64,000 bases of DNA. It comes from Leptasterias polaris. Its lineage: Eukaryota > Echinodermata > Asteroidea > Forcipulatida > Asteriidae. Position numbers and translations under genes: made by a program. Below, one piece after another: positions 32,216-44,435 of the stretch. The notes below the pieces were generated by a model that made no database searches, was not told where the DNA came from, and saw only the letters and a program-made list of their open reading frames with translations. The stretch's first letter is position 1; each line of letters opens with the position of its first letter. Where the stretch lies: assembly GCA_037783415.1 (NCBI GenBank), contig JAZGTN010000062.1:1961501-2025500 (forward strand), written 5' to 3'.

Positions 32216-33300
32216 TATAAGTTTTCGCTTTTTACCGATGTACCTTGCTTATAGCCCCAACCGTCCAACTTTAATAATAACCTTTACATTTATTTCAATG
32301 CTGCCATAAATCACAAGAATAGTACAATAGGTTACATAATTAAACTGATAGTTCATGAGTATAAATATTTTACAGAATGAGATAATAGTGAACAGAAATC
32401 AAAAGGCAACATCTAGGTCCAGGGTGAAGCAACAGCTTTTGTACCCCAACCTACGGACGGACAGATGAAAGACAGCACATGAACGGGTGAAAGACAGTAA
32501 TCAAGGCCATTGTTATTAACCCTATTAAATATAATAATTACAAACAGTATATTAGCATGTAATTTTAAAAATTAGTTTTTAGTTTTCTAGTAAAAATAGA
32601 AAGAGTGGGTAATGATTTAAGAGTCATCCAGACTATTTCAATATTCCAACTTGAGTTGAGGTAGACAACCAAATGGCTTCACCTCATCTGAGTTAAGCCT
32701 ATTCAGTCCACATTTTGTACTAATTGCACTTTAGCCTATTCACCTAGTCCAGCTTCTATCAAGAGACTTTTATAAACCATTGTATTGAGCCCTCTGGGTT
32801 CTTTGAACCAGAAAATATTAATGTAATAAGTTAACTTTGACCTTGTAGCCTTCACTTTGTTAATATCAAATTAATATCAAATTAATATAAGAGGGGAAGA
32901 GGTAGAAACAAAGGCTTTGTCAAACACAGCAATTTTTACTGGCAGCTTAGAGGCAACCAACTGCACTGCATGCAAAATGGACACTTCGTTAGTACAGCAG
33001 ACATTTTACTCACACTATCTTATTACTTTCCCCAAGACAGTAATGTGGGGATGAAAGTGTGAATGTTTTTTCTTCATGAAGATTGACTGGAACGGGTTGG
33101 CTGTAAATTGTCTCGTGCGACATGGTCCTATTATGAACTTCCTTGAGTTTCATTGTCTCCTAGCCACTAGAAAAACCTTTAAAATTCATACCGGTGGCTT
33201 AGATTTTTTGTCAGTGAAAATACAATTTTCCTGAAATCGTTATGGTATTGATTTGTACAAAGCATTCAATGTTTTATACATATATCCTTCTATCACAAAG
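32216..33300. other. Intron 4, no recognised feature
   Basis: AT-rich; small direct repeat AATATCAAATT near 32865. Nothing else. Confidence 0.35.
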
Positions 33301-33324
33301 CCTTCCATTTAATTTGGCCATGGT

Positions 33325-33495
33325 AGATAGATGAGATTCGCAGTGGTGCAGGCAACATGACCCCTAATCTTATGGGTGATGCCTCCGTTTTGGCTGGTGA
33401 GGGAGTCCGATTCTCTAGTGTGTTGTCTACAGAGGATGCACTTGGAAGTGTTGGAACACCTTAAAGTTCCCTGTGGCAAAGGGGGGGGGGGGGGG
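33325..33495 (-). pseudogene. Penelope-like endonuclease fragment, zinc-finger part
   Basis: Minus strand encodes PLPQGTLRCSNTSKCILCRQ, then KIRGHVACTTANLIYL, near identical in plan to 7480-8017, then breaks off before the GIY-YIG core. A poly-G run (33481-33495) lies where the proline-rich linker would be. Confidence 0.85.
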
Positions 33496-33529
33496 CGAAG
33501 GGACCTTTCACCAGGAACTTTCCTAAATA

Positions 33530-33975
33530 CAATGTTTGCAGAGAGACTGTTCCTCTGAGTAGGAAGAAACTGGGGATAAGGCGCCTCCAGACCATTCAAC
33601 CCTATGGTCTGAACATCCAGGAAGGAAATGGCACACAACATTTTGTCTTTTCCTTCTCCTTTTTCCCACAGATATTCCCTTTTTATTCAATGTCATTCAC
33701 TAACTAATTATTTGTTTTCCCTCTTCTCACCTCTGATTTTGTTCTTTGTGTTTCGAATTTCTTGTTAAACCGGCCCCTTTCTTCTACCCCCCCCCCCTGT
33801 TGTCTTCATCTTTATTGTTCATCCCTCGCTCTTTCTGTGTGCTTTATGCCTCTATCTCTGTTCATTTCTTTCCACTAGACTGCTTGTGTTTCACTACTAT
33901 ACCTGTTTATGTGTGTTGTTTGGTCAATTAGCCTTCGAGGAAAGACTCTGCTAGGGTCAAAACCTCAGGCCATTA
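33530..33975 (+). pseudogene. Penelope-like endonuclease C-terminus and 3' region
   Basis: Plus strand encodes ETVPLSRKKLGIRRLQTIQP then YGLNIQEGN, the last part of the endonuclease, followed by a pyrimidine-rich 3' region and the terminal signature at 33931-33971. It faces away from the fragment at 33325-33495: two pieces joined tail to head in inverted orientation. Confidence 0.8.
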
Positions 33976-35550
33976 ACTATAATCTTTTTTCATTTATACC
34001 GTAGGTTGGGAAGCACTTTGCAAAAGCTAATTCTATTATCTCATTTAAAAGTAATTTAATCAGAATTTCAGATGAATAAACGGTCAGCTTAACGTTACTG
34101 AACATAGTTTGTAAGTACATCATTGGTATCTTGTCAAAGACCATTCAAACTGCTCTTCACAATCTAACAACAGGTTACTGTTAAATTACCCAAAATGTAA
34201 AATGCAAAAACCACTGGGACAAGACATTTATTTAAGCTACACCGATACTTTGGACTGTATTTCCCGCTCATATTCAATCGATAGTCTCTTTCTGTTTCCA
34301 AGAATAAGCTTAAGACTTTCCTTTATAAACAAGCTTTTGGCTATTTGTGTTCTATTTGTTTGTCTAACATTTTTTATTTTTTTTTGCTTTGCTGTTTTAC
34401 TCCAATGTGCTGACTTTGTATGATTGCATCTTATTACTGTAATGCACTTTTGAAAATGTATCTAAATGATGACTAGAGCAGGCTACTCGAAACGGTGAGA
34501 CCAATTAAGAACTCACTCCATACTGAAGTTATAACAAGAAGTACCCTTGATCCACTATAAGGCGAAAGTAGCAGTCCCGGCCGATTTCCTACCTCCCAGG
34601 TTGTACTTTTAATAAGCAGAACAGTTCTTTTCAGAACTTAGTAGTCTCCTGAATTCCAAAATCTACTTAGCAGCAGTAGAATAAATAACAAGCTCTTGAG
34701 AACAAATCTACACAGCAAAGTGGATATATACACACATAGGGATGTGATTTCACCGTTTTTAACAAGAAATCCAGGTTTTGTTTGCCTTCCAAAAAAGAAA
34801 TCCGGCTCCCCCCCCCCCCCAACAAAAAATAAATAAAAATAAATAAATAAATTAAATAAAAACGTTTTTTTTTTTTTTTTGATATTATAAACCTAAACTT
34901 AAGATCAAATTCATAAAAAAGTGAAGATAAAACCATATATAACGCCCCAGACTTCAGAGTAGGGCTTTTATAACCAAAGATAAATGTTATTAGTGGGCTT
35001 CGTGCTCGCAAGTTTTCGAGCTTGCAAGCTTTCGCGCTTTGCGCTCAGAGTTCAGGTTTTGGTTCAACAGCCTATCACATCCCTGTACCGCAAACCAAAT
35101 ATACATGGTTATGGTGAAATGCACGAAATAAATGTAGTATTCTTCTTCTTATTATTATTTTGTGATTAGAAATTGAAAATTCAATAACAATCAGCTGATA
35201 TTTTTAATGCGACATACAGATTATAATCTCCATTTCCAGTCATCCCACATACATTAATCCATTAAAATGTCAGTGCGGTGTTTGTAAATGATGTATAATA
35301 TTGCCATGGCAACTGCTGAAAGTTTTACCGGCACTGTGTGCGTTTATTATTAGACAAAAGCAGGAATTGTGTACATAGTCTCCATGCTGGCTGACGTCTA
35401 ATTTACCGTTTGATTTCAACGCGTGACGAATTAACAATGAATTATTCAGAATCTAGAGGAGTCAGAGAAAAAGAACAATTCAATAGACGTGGTTACCATA
35501 GAAACAAAATAATTTGAGATTTGAGTATTGTTGAGACAGTTTTGATCCCA
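33976..35550. other. Intron 4, no gene; low-complexity patches
   Basis: Poly-C at 34808-34820, A/T-rich 34825-34880, and CTCGCAAGTTTTCGAGCTTG-type inverted words near 35005-35040. Confidence 0.4.
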
Positions 35551-35552
35551 CT

Positions 35553-37290
35553 TTAAAGGCACAGTACACGTTTGGTAATGACTCTGAAAATTAATGGCAA
35601 TAAAAACTTACTTGGTAAGAAGTACAGCAGCTTTGGGTAGTATAATGAATTTTGAGAAACCTTTATTTTCAAAGTACTACGGTTATGGAAAAATATATCA
35701 CTTTTTATTCCCCAAAATTTGAATCTGAGAAACGTTTCTGTCAGAAGCGCTTCTCAGACTGTGTATTCCTATGGGGAATATTCTGCCTGTGTGGAAATAT
35801 TCGCTCCGGTTTTTCGGTGATATCTCAAAAACGTGACCACCTTTTGAAGTGAAATTTTCACAGGTTAGTTTTATTGTATGTACCGTAATTTCTTGCGTAT
35901 AAGACGCGGGGCGTACAAGGCGCAGGGCCGTGAAATTACCCAAAAAAAATCAAGCGTCAACAGACAAGGCGCACCGCCACACAAGGCGCATGATCTTACA
36001 TGCACCTTTGACTGCAAACAGCAGACCGTATCGGTACATCGCCAAAAAGGGGTCATTTTGTTACCCCGCTAATCAATATGTACCACGCTAATCAATATGC
36101 GAATAAATAGAAATCACATGTGCTTGAAACATGTAGAGACATGTAGAAAAGTTCATTTTAAACTGAAACCAACCTACCGTTCAGCGGCGTTTTCAGGAGA
36201 TTCTTTCTCCCGTGTGTCACAAGGGGTTGAAGGGAGTTTACAGGTGACCAACAGAGGGCGCTACCACACAGGGCTGAAGGGAGTTTGTTCAACAGAGGGC
36301 GCTACCATACGGGAAAAATCTCCTGCCATTCCGATGGGGACGTGACATTTATAATTAATGAGAAGTTCCTTTTCTTTATTTTATACCACAAACATTTATT
36401 CAAAGACGTCGTTTCTCTGGTTTGTTTTCTCCACAGTTATTTTATATCTTACTTTTAAGCTAAAATAAACGAAACTGACACTTATTGAAAGACTTCGTTT
36501 CTCTCGTTGGTTTTGTTTTCACTACAGTTATTTTATGTCTAACTTTTGAGCTAAAATAAACGAAACAATTAACTAAACTGAAGGTCTACCATAGAATTAG
36601 TTTCGAAAAAAGGTCACTTCCTCGTGATTTATAATTGTTTTTTCATTTATAAAATACAATCAATTAAAAAGTAACGATTACAGTTTATTTTTATAAAGTT
36701 GATTAAAGTAAACCATGGACATGGTCGCACCTTTCACACAATACAGGTTGGGTGAATGCATGAATCACCGTTCACACAATAGAGGTTGGGTGAATGCTTC
36801 CGCAATCGTTCTGATTAATCTGAATGCAGTATTTTCGGTACGAAATCGCGGCCACAAAAGAAGTGATGAACACGTTGCTGCATTGTTGGAATGAATTCAC
36901 GGTCGTTATGTATAGGGACACGTGGCCACAAAGGCGGCTCAATACATCGCGTCATTGTCGGAATGAAAATCTGGCGACATTGTCTGGAGAGTTGAGCACT
37001 GATAATGTACTACGTCAACAATGCGTGGTGAGTTGATGGTTGGCGACCGCATTATTAACCTGACCGCAGCTACATTAAATAGGGCCTAGATTATTTGCAC
37101 GTCGGCCGCGGTCATTTTGATCTCAAGCGACATCATACAAGGCGCACCGGAATACAAGGCGCAGTGATGATTTTGTGGTCTAAAACGTCAGATAAGACGC
37201 GTCTTATACGCAAGAAATTACAGTACCTACATTTATATAGGATTAACACAATCAGTAGGCCCCAATTACTAAACGTATGCAGCACCTTTA
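35553..37290. repeat. Foldback family A element split by pogo-like element
   Basis: Left 35553-35882, right 37226-37290. Intact copies read ATTGTATGTCTACATTTATA across the insertion point. Confidence 0.82.
35883..37223. mobile_element. pogo-like (Tc1/mariner) non-autonomous element
   Basis: 1341 bp between TA dinucleotides (35881-35882, 37224-37225). Ends CCGTAATTTCTTGCGTATAA and the inverted complement of CTGTAATTTCTTGCGTATAA continuing into GACGCG. Subterminal ACAAGGCGCA repeats occur twice or more at each end. TA target and this end structure suit pogo/Tigger-like elements. No transposase frame. Confidence 0.8.
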
Positions 37291-37291
37291 A

Positions 37292-37633
37292 AGGGAGGGT
37301 GCACTCTTGGTAATTACTCAAAACAAATGAATGACCATAAAAACTTACTTGGTAAGAAGCACTGCAGCTGTTGATAATGTATAACATTTTGAGAAATGAT
37401 TCCTTTCTAAGGAATGTGGTTTTAGAGAAAGTGATTCAAAAAATGTTCAATCTGAGAATCGTTTCATGCACTTATAGATTATTCTTCCTGCGTGGACATA
37501 ACCGCTACAGATTTTCAGCAATATCTCAAAAGGCTACCACCTTTTGAAATGAAATTTTCACAGATTAGTTTTACTGTATAAGTCTAAATTTATATAGGTA
37601 TAAAACAATTGAACGGTTATGCTTTGCCTTTAA
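37292..37633 (-). repeat. Foldback family A, adjacent copy
   Basis: Begins AAGGGAGGGTGCACTCTTGG and ends GCTTTGCCTTTAAAG, abutting the previous family A copy end to end. Confidence 0.82.
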
Positions 37634-37668
37634 AGTTTGTTTTGGGTTATCGTTCATGGGATAAGGAC

Positions 37669-38020
37669 CTTAAAGGGTGTGTACAACATTGGTAAGATTG
37701 AAAGTATAAATGTTCACAGATTTGCACATAACTTACATGTTATAAACACGGTAATGGTGGAAAACTTCATTTGAAATAGTTTTGCTTGAAATGCCACAGT
37801 TTTTAGGAAATGAGTAAAACGATAGTCTTTATCCTGCAGGATAAAATCTGATGTTTAAAAAAAGTTTAAACATATAATGGGGTTTTTCACTGTTTTCTCG
37901 TGACTCCGAAGACCGATTGAGCTTAAACTTTCACAGGTTTGTTATTTCATGTATATGTTGGGTCACATCAAGTGTGGATACAGGTCTTTGGCTATTACCA
38001 ATGTTGTACACACCATTTAA
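37669..38020. repeat. Foldback family C, copy 2
   Basis: AAAGGGTGTGTACAACATTG to CAATGTTGTACACACCATTT; imperfect inverted ends. Contains the hairpin TTTATCCTGCAGGATAAA. Confidence 0.85.
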
Positions 38021-38079
38021 AACAGATAACTGCAAAATTATATAGAATTTTTCTGAAGAATGCACTAGTTAAAGCTAGG

Positions 38080-38280
38080 ATCCTCATTTGGTTTTGGTCC
38101 ACGTAATGCTATTATAATGACAAAATTGTCAAGAAAGATACAATAAAAGTCACCTGTGAAAATTTGAGCTGAATACAGTGTCTACTTGCTGAGAAAACAG
38201 CAAAAAAAAAGTCACAGTATTATCGCACAAACGTTGAATCCATCCACATTAAGTGAGGTGATAGCGGGTACCAACCGCGT
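38080..38280 (-). repeat. Foldback family E fragment
   Basis: ACAATAAAAGTCACCTGTGA and CAGTGTCTACTTGCTGAGAA, reverse of 3290-3455. Confidence 0.65.
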
Positions 38281-38454
38281 CTCTGGTGGCAGCATACAGA
38301 AACCTGAGAAACGATTCATGCATAAATCGTTTCTCAGATTCAATTTATTGATTTTTAATAAAAGGGGCGTTTTAGACAAAATAATTTTGCTTGATGCTTA
38401 CTACCATTACCATCTTTATAACATGTAAACTTTCGGATAGAAATTACAAAATTT

Positions 38455-38788
38455 TTGTTCTACACAAATATAAATGTTCACAGATTTGCACATAACTTAC
38501 ATGGTATAAAGATGGTCATGGTAGAAAACTTCCCTTGAAATAGTTTTGCTTGAAATGCCTTAGTTTTTAGGAAAAATGAGTAAAACAATAGTCTTTATCC
38601 TGCAGGATAAAATCTGATGTTTGAAAAAAAAGTTAAAACATATAATGGGGTTTTTCACTGTTTTCTCATGACTCCGAAGACCGATTTAGCTTGAACTTTC
38701 ACAGGTTTATTATTTCATGTATATGTTTAGGTCACATCAAGTATGGATACAGGTCTTTGGCAATTACCAATGTTGTACACACCCTTTA
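38455..38788. repeat. Foldback family C, copy 3, left end truncated
   Basis: Matches 37669-38020 from AAATGTTCACAGATTTGCAC to the ACACACCCTTTA end, including the TTTATCCTGCAGGATAAA hairpin. Confidence 0.85.
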
Positions 38789-38904
38789 AACAAAATGTAC
38801 TTTATTATGTTTAGATTTACCCTGACACTGATGTGTGATTGGTGATAAGCACTGTTGGTAAGTCAGTGCTTTCCAAGTCCTGCCAAAAAGCAAAAACAAA
38901 CCAA

Positions 38905-38975
38905 CAATACTCGTGTGGGATTCAAACCCACGATCTCTATATTCTACAGCAGGTGTCTTAACCGTGCTCGGTGAC
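38905..38975 (-). repeat. tRNA-derived SINE head, second family
   Basis: GTGGGATTCAAACCCACGAT and GGTGTCTTAACCG are the B- and A-box regions, as at 20637-20715, with the A-box end degraded. Confidence 0.5.
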
Positions 38976-39587
38976 GTGAGGCCAGTTTGAGGCCAGTTAC
39001 AGGATTCGAACCGGCATAAGGTCTATAATATTTGCCATGTCTGAGTTTGATGATTAGTCAGAAATGGTTTGTCTTAAAAGGGTTACCCACTTCAAACAGC
39101 AAGCATGATAACTTCACTCTAGTTTTCTAGGTTTGACAAGAACTTTTTTCAATGTATGACAACACTATGTGTGTGCCACTTTGTAAAAACCAAGGTCTGT
39201 GCATGGTGCCAATACACAAGGTTTCTGTCAATTCCTGGAAACATTTTTCCACATTTGAGCTTGGTGGGTGTGTCGTGCACAGAGTAAATGGAACCTGTGT
39301 GTAAGTACAAAGGTTGCAGTACATATATATCCTTACCCTGGGAAGCCCAAGGTTTATTAATAATAAAAAGGGGTTAATTATTGTAATAGAGGATATTAAG
39401 CAAAGGGTTAAGGTTAAGGCTGCAAAAGTGAAGAGGAATGACGACACAGGTGGTCGCTATTCATGTTACATGGATGTCACAGTGGGGCTGAGTGGGTGTT
39501 TGACTTATTTTTCCCCCATTTTATATTTGTTTTGAGATTTTTCAAATGTGACATATGTGTCACGTGGGGCTCCCCAGGGTTTTAACA

Positions 39588-39904
39588 AAGTAAAGCTTTT
39601 GAAGCTTTGAAACTTCATGAAACTGTAGACCTTACTTAATGTGTATTGTTTAAACATGTACATGTGTAAACAACTGAAAACTACTCTTAAAAGGTTGTTT
39701 TGTTCAAAATGTGTCGGTTCGTAACGAATTTAACAACTATGCATATATATCCTAATCAAAAAAGTAAAGCTTTTGAAGCTTTGAAATTTCATGAAATTTT
39801 AGGCCTTAATGTATATTGTTTAACTATGTAAACAACTGGAAACTAATCTTAAAAAGTGGTTTTGAATAAAATGTGTCGGTTCAGTACATCAGTAACAAAT
39901 TTTA
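39588..39904. repeat. Diverged two-copy tandem duplication
   Basis: GTAAAGCTTTTGAAGCTTTG starts both halves, at 39588 and about 39763; both also share AAAATGTGTCGGTTC. Period about 173 bp, with several indels. Confidence 0.75.
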
Positions 39905-40202
39905 CGACAAAATAATTGTGTAATGTGCAGTCTTATAATTGAATAACCAACATTGCATTAGGACTTAATGAAGATGAAATAGTCTCCCCCACAGCTTTCT
40001 TTTTACATATTTCCTTTTCAACCAACCTCTAATCACGCTGTTGTTATGCCTCATTTTCGACTTATTCTTAGAATAATAGACGATAATTAGTCACGGAATT
40101 CTGAACAGGAAACGGCACAAAATATGTATTTCCGTCGTATCCTTGTGTCTAATGAAGTGTAATTGATTTTTTTTTTCCCTTTCTCTTTTCTTCTTGTTTC
40201 AG
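39905..40202. other. End of intron 4, splice acceptor region
   Basis: The last 35 bases are strongly pyrimidine-rich, suiting the acceptor of exon E. Nothing else recognised. Confidence 0.4.
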
Positions 40203-40369
40203 AATGGCCTGCCATCAAAGGAAAACCCGTACATCTTCAATGGTGACTTTGTTGACAGGGGGCCCCACTCTGTAGAAATTGCTGTCTTACTCTTCGCCTT
40301 CTTTCTTGTCTACCCTAATGAGGTCTACTTGAATAGAGGGAACCATGAAGACCACATTATGAATCTGAG
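40203..40369 (+). CDS. PPEF: PPEF exon E: GDFVDRG and GNHE motifs
   Basis: Acceptor after a long T-rich tract, TTCTTGTTTCAG; donor GTGGGT. It encodes 55 codons plus two bases: [12 protein letters not shown], then [11 protein letters not shown] (metal-bridging aspartate and the DRG arginine), a hydrophobic helix, and [16 protein letters not shown] carrying the catalytic GNHE asparagine and histidine. All residues needed for PPP catalysis in this part are intact. A run-on reading continues into the intron for eight codons before a stop; this is a consequence of the GT donor position and not a protein end. Confidence 0.96.
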
Positions 40370-40429
40370 GTGGGTTCCCCCATTTTTCTTGAAAAAATGA
40401 TGGTGAACATGTAACAGAAATTCTTCTTA

Positions 40430-40560
40430 ATTTTGGGTTGAACAAAGAAAAATTGACCAGAGCGGGATTTGAACCAAAGACCTCTGGACGGAGCTATCTA
40501 GCCGTAATGTTAGCAATCCTTATTTTGTTAATATCTTTGTTTGGAGTGCCAGAAATTTCC
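40430..40560 (-). repeat. tRNA-like foldback element, left arm fragment
   Basis: TTTTGGGTTGAACAAAGAAA, then a tRNA-like segment with a 20-base loss across the anticodon arm, then CTTATTTTGTTAATATCTTT and GGAGTGCCAG. Confidence 0.75.
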
Positions 40561-42400
40561 TTATAGGCCTTTATAGACTGTGCAAATCTTGTGTGTATTT
40601 GAACATTAGGACCCTGTAAAGTATGCTAGTTTGTTTTCTTAAAGCCATGTACGTGGGACCAAAGTGGTCCAAAAAATGTTTGAATATGCACAAGACTTGC
40701 ACGGTCTATTATGGTTACTCTGGATCAGAAACAAGAATGTAGAGCCACGCACATCTTTGACATGCATGCTTGACGCAACATATAGAAACAGTGTATGAAA
40801 TATTTAGCACCTTAAACATGTACGTTTAAATGTGTGTAATAATGTTTCAATTAACTTTTTTAATTTCACATGTAAAAATACAACGATTACATTCCAAAAG
40901 TATACATAAAATACAAAAGGCAAGAGATATTAAAGCATAAACAACGGATTACATAATACATTCCAAAGACAGGACAATGGCACACCCGAAGGATTAAAAA
41001 ATAGTAAACTTGCACGATCTATTAGCCCAAATATGCGAACATCCTCATTTATAGCACAAGTTAGTTGAGCATACACCCAAGTTTGGCTGCAGTCGACCAC
41101 AAAATGCGGAAGAAGAAGCATTTTGTAACTTTTATTTATATGACCATTCTTTGCCAACAGCTAAAAATACATGAACATCCCCAGGGGCAAGAATCAAGGT
41201 TTAATTTGACCATGTTTAAGCTAAATCGGCTTAAGAGATTTAGAGTTAAGCTTTATTCAATTTTGTCTTTGTGATCGTTCGGTTGGAGATGGAAAGAAAG
41301 ACAGAATTGCACTGAATATGCTCTATCAGTTTACTACACTAGACTGATATAAAGGCCATGTAACGAGAGGCAATTTACTGGCAACACAGGCAATCTCCAA
41401 TCAAAAAACGTATTCATTTTTCAATGTTCTCATTATTTTTGTGTGAATAATGAGTTGCAGCTAAAAGAACGTCTCTTGTGCTGCCGAGGTATTCCTTCTG
41501 CATACAGTGCAAGTCAAGACAAGATACACAGCTCTGTGTTGAAGTCGCTCTGTTGACATTCCTTTGTTCTTTACTCTTATAAGGAAAATCCTATTCCTCA
41601 ACACTTAAACAAACACTGTGTGGACTTGTGTTAGTCCACATAGTGTTTCAAGTCCTTACATTATGCAGACCTCTTTTGTTCTTAGGTCCACACTTCGTAT
41701 GTAGTATTAAAACAAACCTATGTATATTTACATGCCTACACACCGACAAAAAGACCAGTGATCGCAACGATGTAAACAAAGCACTGGCTGCTGCTGAGGA
41801 ACAATTAAACTTCCCTTGTAGAAAGTCAAACAATGGGTGTTAAAAGTGGAACACTGGAGTACAAGGAATAAAACCAATTAACAAAATCGTCTTGGTGGTT
41901 CTTTAGTTCCAAGAACAAAGCATTAACAAAAGATTATGTATCGCTGCATCAGTACAATAACATTGTATCTCGATTTTGCAAAAATCTCTCGCTCTGTGAA
42001 AAATTGTTGTATCTTGGCGCATACTTGTTTTTGTGTGTACATCCGGGCTACTTTAAAAGCTATACAACATTTTGACAATTTAAAACGTGTGCGTAACTTA
42101 AGTGCTATTTTAGGATACTGACGCAACAATATTTGTGAACGATAGAGGGACTTGGGTTTAAGGACCGGTTGGTCGGATAGTGGAAGGGCTGTAATGATGA
42201 TGCAATTACTGAAATGCCAAGGGAGCTGTATCTATTGGCAAGTTGATATATAAAGATTTCTTCCTTTCCATCGCTTTATAGTTTAAGAACTGTCCTTACA
42301 TGTATTCCTTTAATCTGTGATAGTTGAAACTTAAAGGCAAAGTTATTTTCATCGTAAATGTTTTCTTGTATCCCCTTACCATAAATGACGTTTTTAAAAG
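40561..42400. other. Intron 5, no recognised feature
   Basis: No frames with recognisable content. Possible old repeat at 40880-41270, not identified. Confidence 0.3.
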
Positions 42401-42519
42401 CCTTGTATGGGGCGAACTTGCACCCCCCCAAGAAAAAGTTCAAGATTGGTATATATCAAAGATAATACAGTTATACAGTTTATACATATGAATTGGCTCT
42501 TCAATGGACATGTACATAA

Positions 42520-42890
42520 TAATAATAATAATAATATGGATTTATATCACGCTTTATCACACCCAAGGGCGTCTCAAAGCGCTTCGAACATTATTACCCC
42601 TGGTCACTGGGCCATTTATTTCATTCCTTAAACCATCTCAGCTCCCTGGGGAGTATACAGCCTGTGCTGCAATATATGCGCTACTAAGCTAAATCAATCA
42701 CAAGAACCATATCTGCCCTCACAGGTACCCATTTTACCCCTGGGTGGAGAGAAGCAATTATAGTTAAGTGTCTTGCTCAGGGACACAAGTGTCACGACCG
42801 GGACTCGAACCCACACTCTGCTGAACAGAAACACCAGAGCTTGAGTTCGGTGCTCTTAACCGCTTGGCCACGACACGCCACATAAATATG
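42520..42890 (-). repeat. tRNA-Leu-derived SINE, 3' body type 2, full length
   Basis: Head at the right (CGTGTCGTGGCCAAGCGGTT on the minus strand, GACTCGAACCCACACTCTGC on the plus), then CTTAACTATAATTGCTTC, CAGCTCCCTGGGGAGTATAC, AGCGCTTTGAGACGCCCTT and an (ATT)n tail. The tail is like that of the LINE at 50794-51377, whose machinery could mobilise it. Confidence 0.88.
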
Positions 42891-43309
42891 TACTGATATA
42901 AATATATTCAAAGCGTCAAACTTATTGACCAATCAGACCTCATTTGTCCTTAAAATTCCTGCTGTGAATTAACAAAATGTTTGACCACATGAGGGCGCTT
43001 CAACAAGGAATTTTCTTGCATCACAATTACAGTTTCATTTTATTTTAACTGTCTGTATGTTGTTTTCTTGCATCAATGATAGAATACATAAAAATAACAA
43101 CAACAATGAAAAAAACAGTCCATTTACTTGTTTTGCGTCACATGACGTTGGGTCACGTACATGTACAACCCCATGCAGTCAAAAATACAGCAAATTGTTG
43201 CTCTTCAATTAGTGATTGTGGCATACAAATTCATATTTGACAAAGTTTTTTTTTTGCAAAACGGGAAAGGATGCCAAGCAACTATTTTGTTTGCATGGCC
43301 TTAAAGGTA

Positions 43310-43490
43310 GATCTTAGATTGGTTTTTGTCAACGTATTGCATATTTATAGGCAAAATTATACAACATTTTTATGTGAAGGATTCAGATGAATACAGTGTC
43401 TACTTGCTGAGAATTCAGCCAAAAACTCTTACACGGTATTTTCACAAGAATGTCAAATTTATCCAGATTTAGCGAGGTGACAGCGATTAT
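43310..43490 (-). repeat. Foldback family E fragment
   Basis: CAGTGTCTACTTGCTGAGAA and TTACACGGTATTTTCACAAG, reverse of 9330-9480. Confidence 0.6.
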
Positions 43491-43646
43491 CCAAACCATA
43501 TTACTTCCAAGGGAATCCTTTCTCAAAGTAGTTTATACTATCAACAGCTCGGTGCTTCTCACCAAGTAAGTTTTTGGAGTACTTAACAAAGTATGACCCT
43601 ACCGTTAACTTGAGGATTTTGTATTCTTCTTCTTCTGCTGATACAG

Positions 43647-43686
43647 ATATGGTTTCATCAGGGAAGTCCAAATGAAATATGGAAAG
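43647..43686 (+). CDS. PPEF: PPEF exon F: short exon after GNHE
   Basis: A 40-bp exon (acceptor GCTGATACAG, donor GTAAGT). Its first base completes the arginine codon from the previous exon, then YGFIREVQMKYGK follows in phase 0. This matches the RYGFTKE...KY block after GNHExxxMNLR in PPEF. It was missed by simple open-reading-frame logic because of its size, but is fixed by phase at both ends and by the family alignment. Confidence 0.92.
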
Positions 43687-44062
43687 GTAAGTGTAACACA
43701 TTCTCCCTTTGGGGAAACATTCTGCTTTTTCAATATTGAAAACCAGTAGTAGGAAAAAAAGGTTTCTTTTGTAAAAGAGACAGGTGCTTGATCCTATTGA
43801 AAGTCCTTTTCTGTGTAAAGAAGTCAAGGTTGTGTGTCTGTGTAAATATCTTTTCAAGAGCATAATTTTCAAGGCCTACGGTGAAGGTTAAAGTATGAAA
43901 TCCCTGTATCGTAGCTTTTATCTTCATCCATTTAAGTGAAAGTAAATCTATTATTGAGCCCTGCTTAAAGGCTGAGCTGGTACTTGTCTTGCATGGGTAG
44001 GTTCTGTATTCGGTTATAAAATATAGCTACTCCTTTGTTTTCTATAGATCTGAAAACAAAGC

Positions 44063-44435
44063 GCGTGTCGTGGCCGAGCGGTCTAGCTCACCGGACCCAA
44101 GCTCTGGTGTTGTCAGCGGCAGAGTGTGGGTTCAAATCCTGGTCATGACACTTGTGCCCTTGAGCAAGGCACTTAACCAAAATTGCATCGTAAAAAGTTG
44201 GGAAGGCAGGGCATTTTGTTCTACCAGCCAGGCTCCTAGTGGGTGATACCCATGCCTACATCCTTATGGACTGTGAAGGGGGATAACCCTGTTTCAGCCT
44301 CAGGAGTAGGTGGCAATGTGCCCCTGGTGGCAGTTGATTCGGGTTGAGAGCCCAAATCAGTTAAGTGTAGCCCTCACCTTGAAGTTGCCGTCCGTGGCCT
44401 TGTGATGTTAATCGGTCTCTCATATGAAATTAAAA
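44063..44435 (+). repeat. tRNA-Leu-derived SINE, 3' body type 1
   Basis: GTGTCGTGGCCGAGCGGTCT head; CTACCAGCCAGGCTCCTAGT and CATGCCTACATCCTTATGGA in the body. The anticodon-loop region reads GACCCAAGC. Confidence 0.88.

Noticed and set aside
34667..35011. 114-codon minus-strand frame
   Set aside because: Driven by poly-lysine, poly-phenylalanine and glycine from homopolymer runs.
36097..36345. 82-codon frame within the pogo-like element as a transposase
   Set aside because: No helix-turn-helix or DDE pattern; the element is too short and rich in stops.
44041..44062. Additional PPEF microexon after TTTTCTATAG
   Set aside because: The exon on each side joins in phase without it, and the sequence after this AG does not resemble the family.
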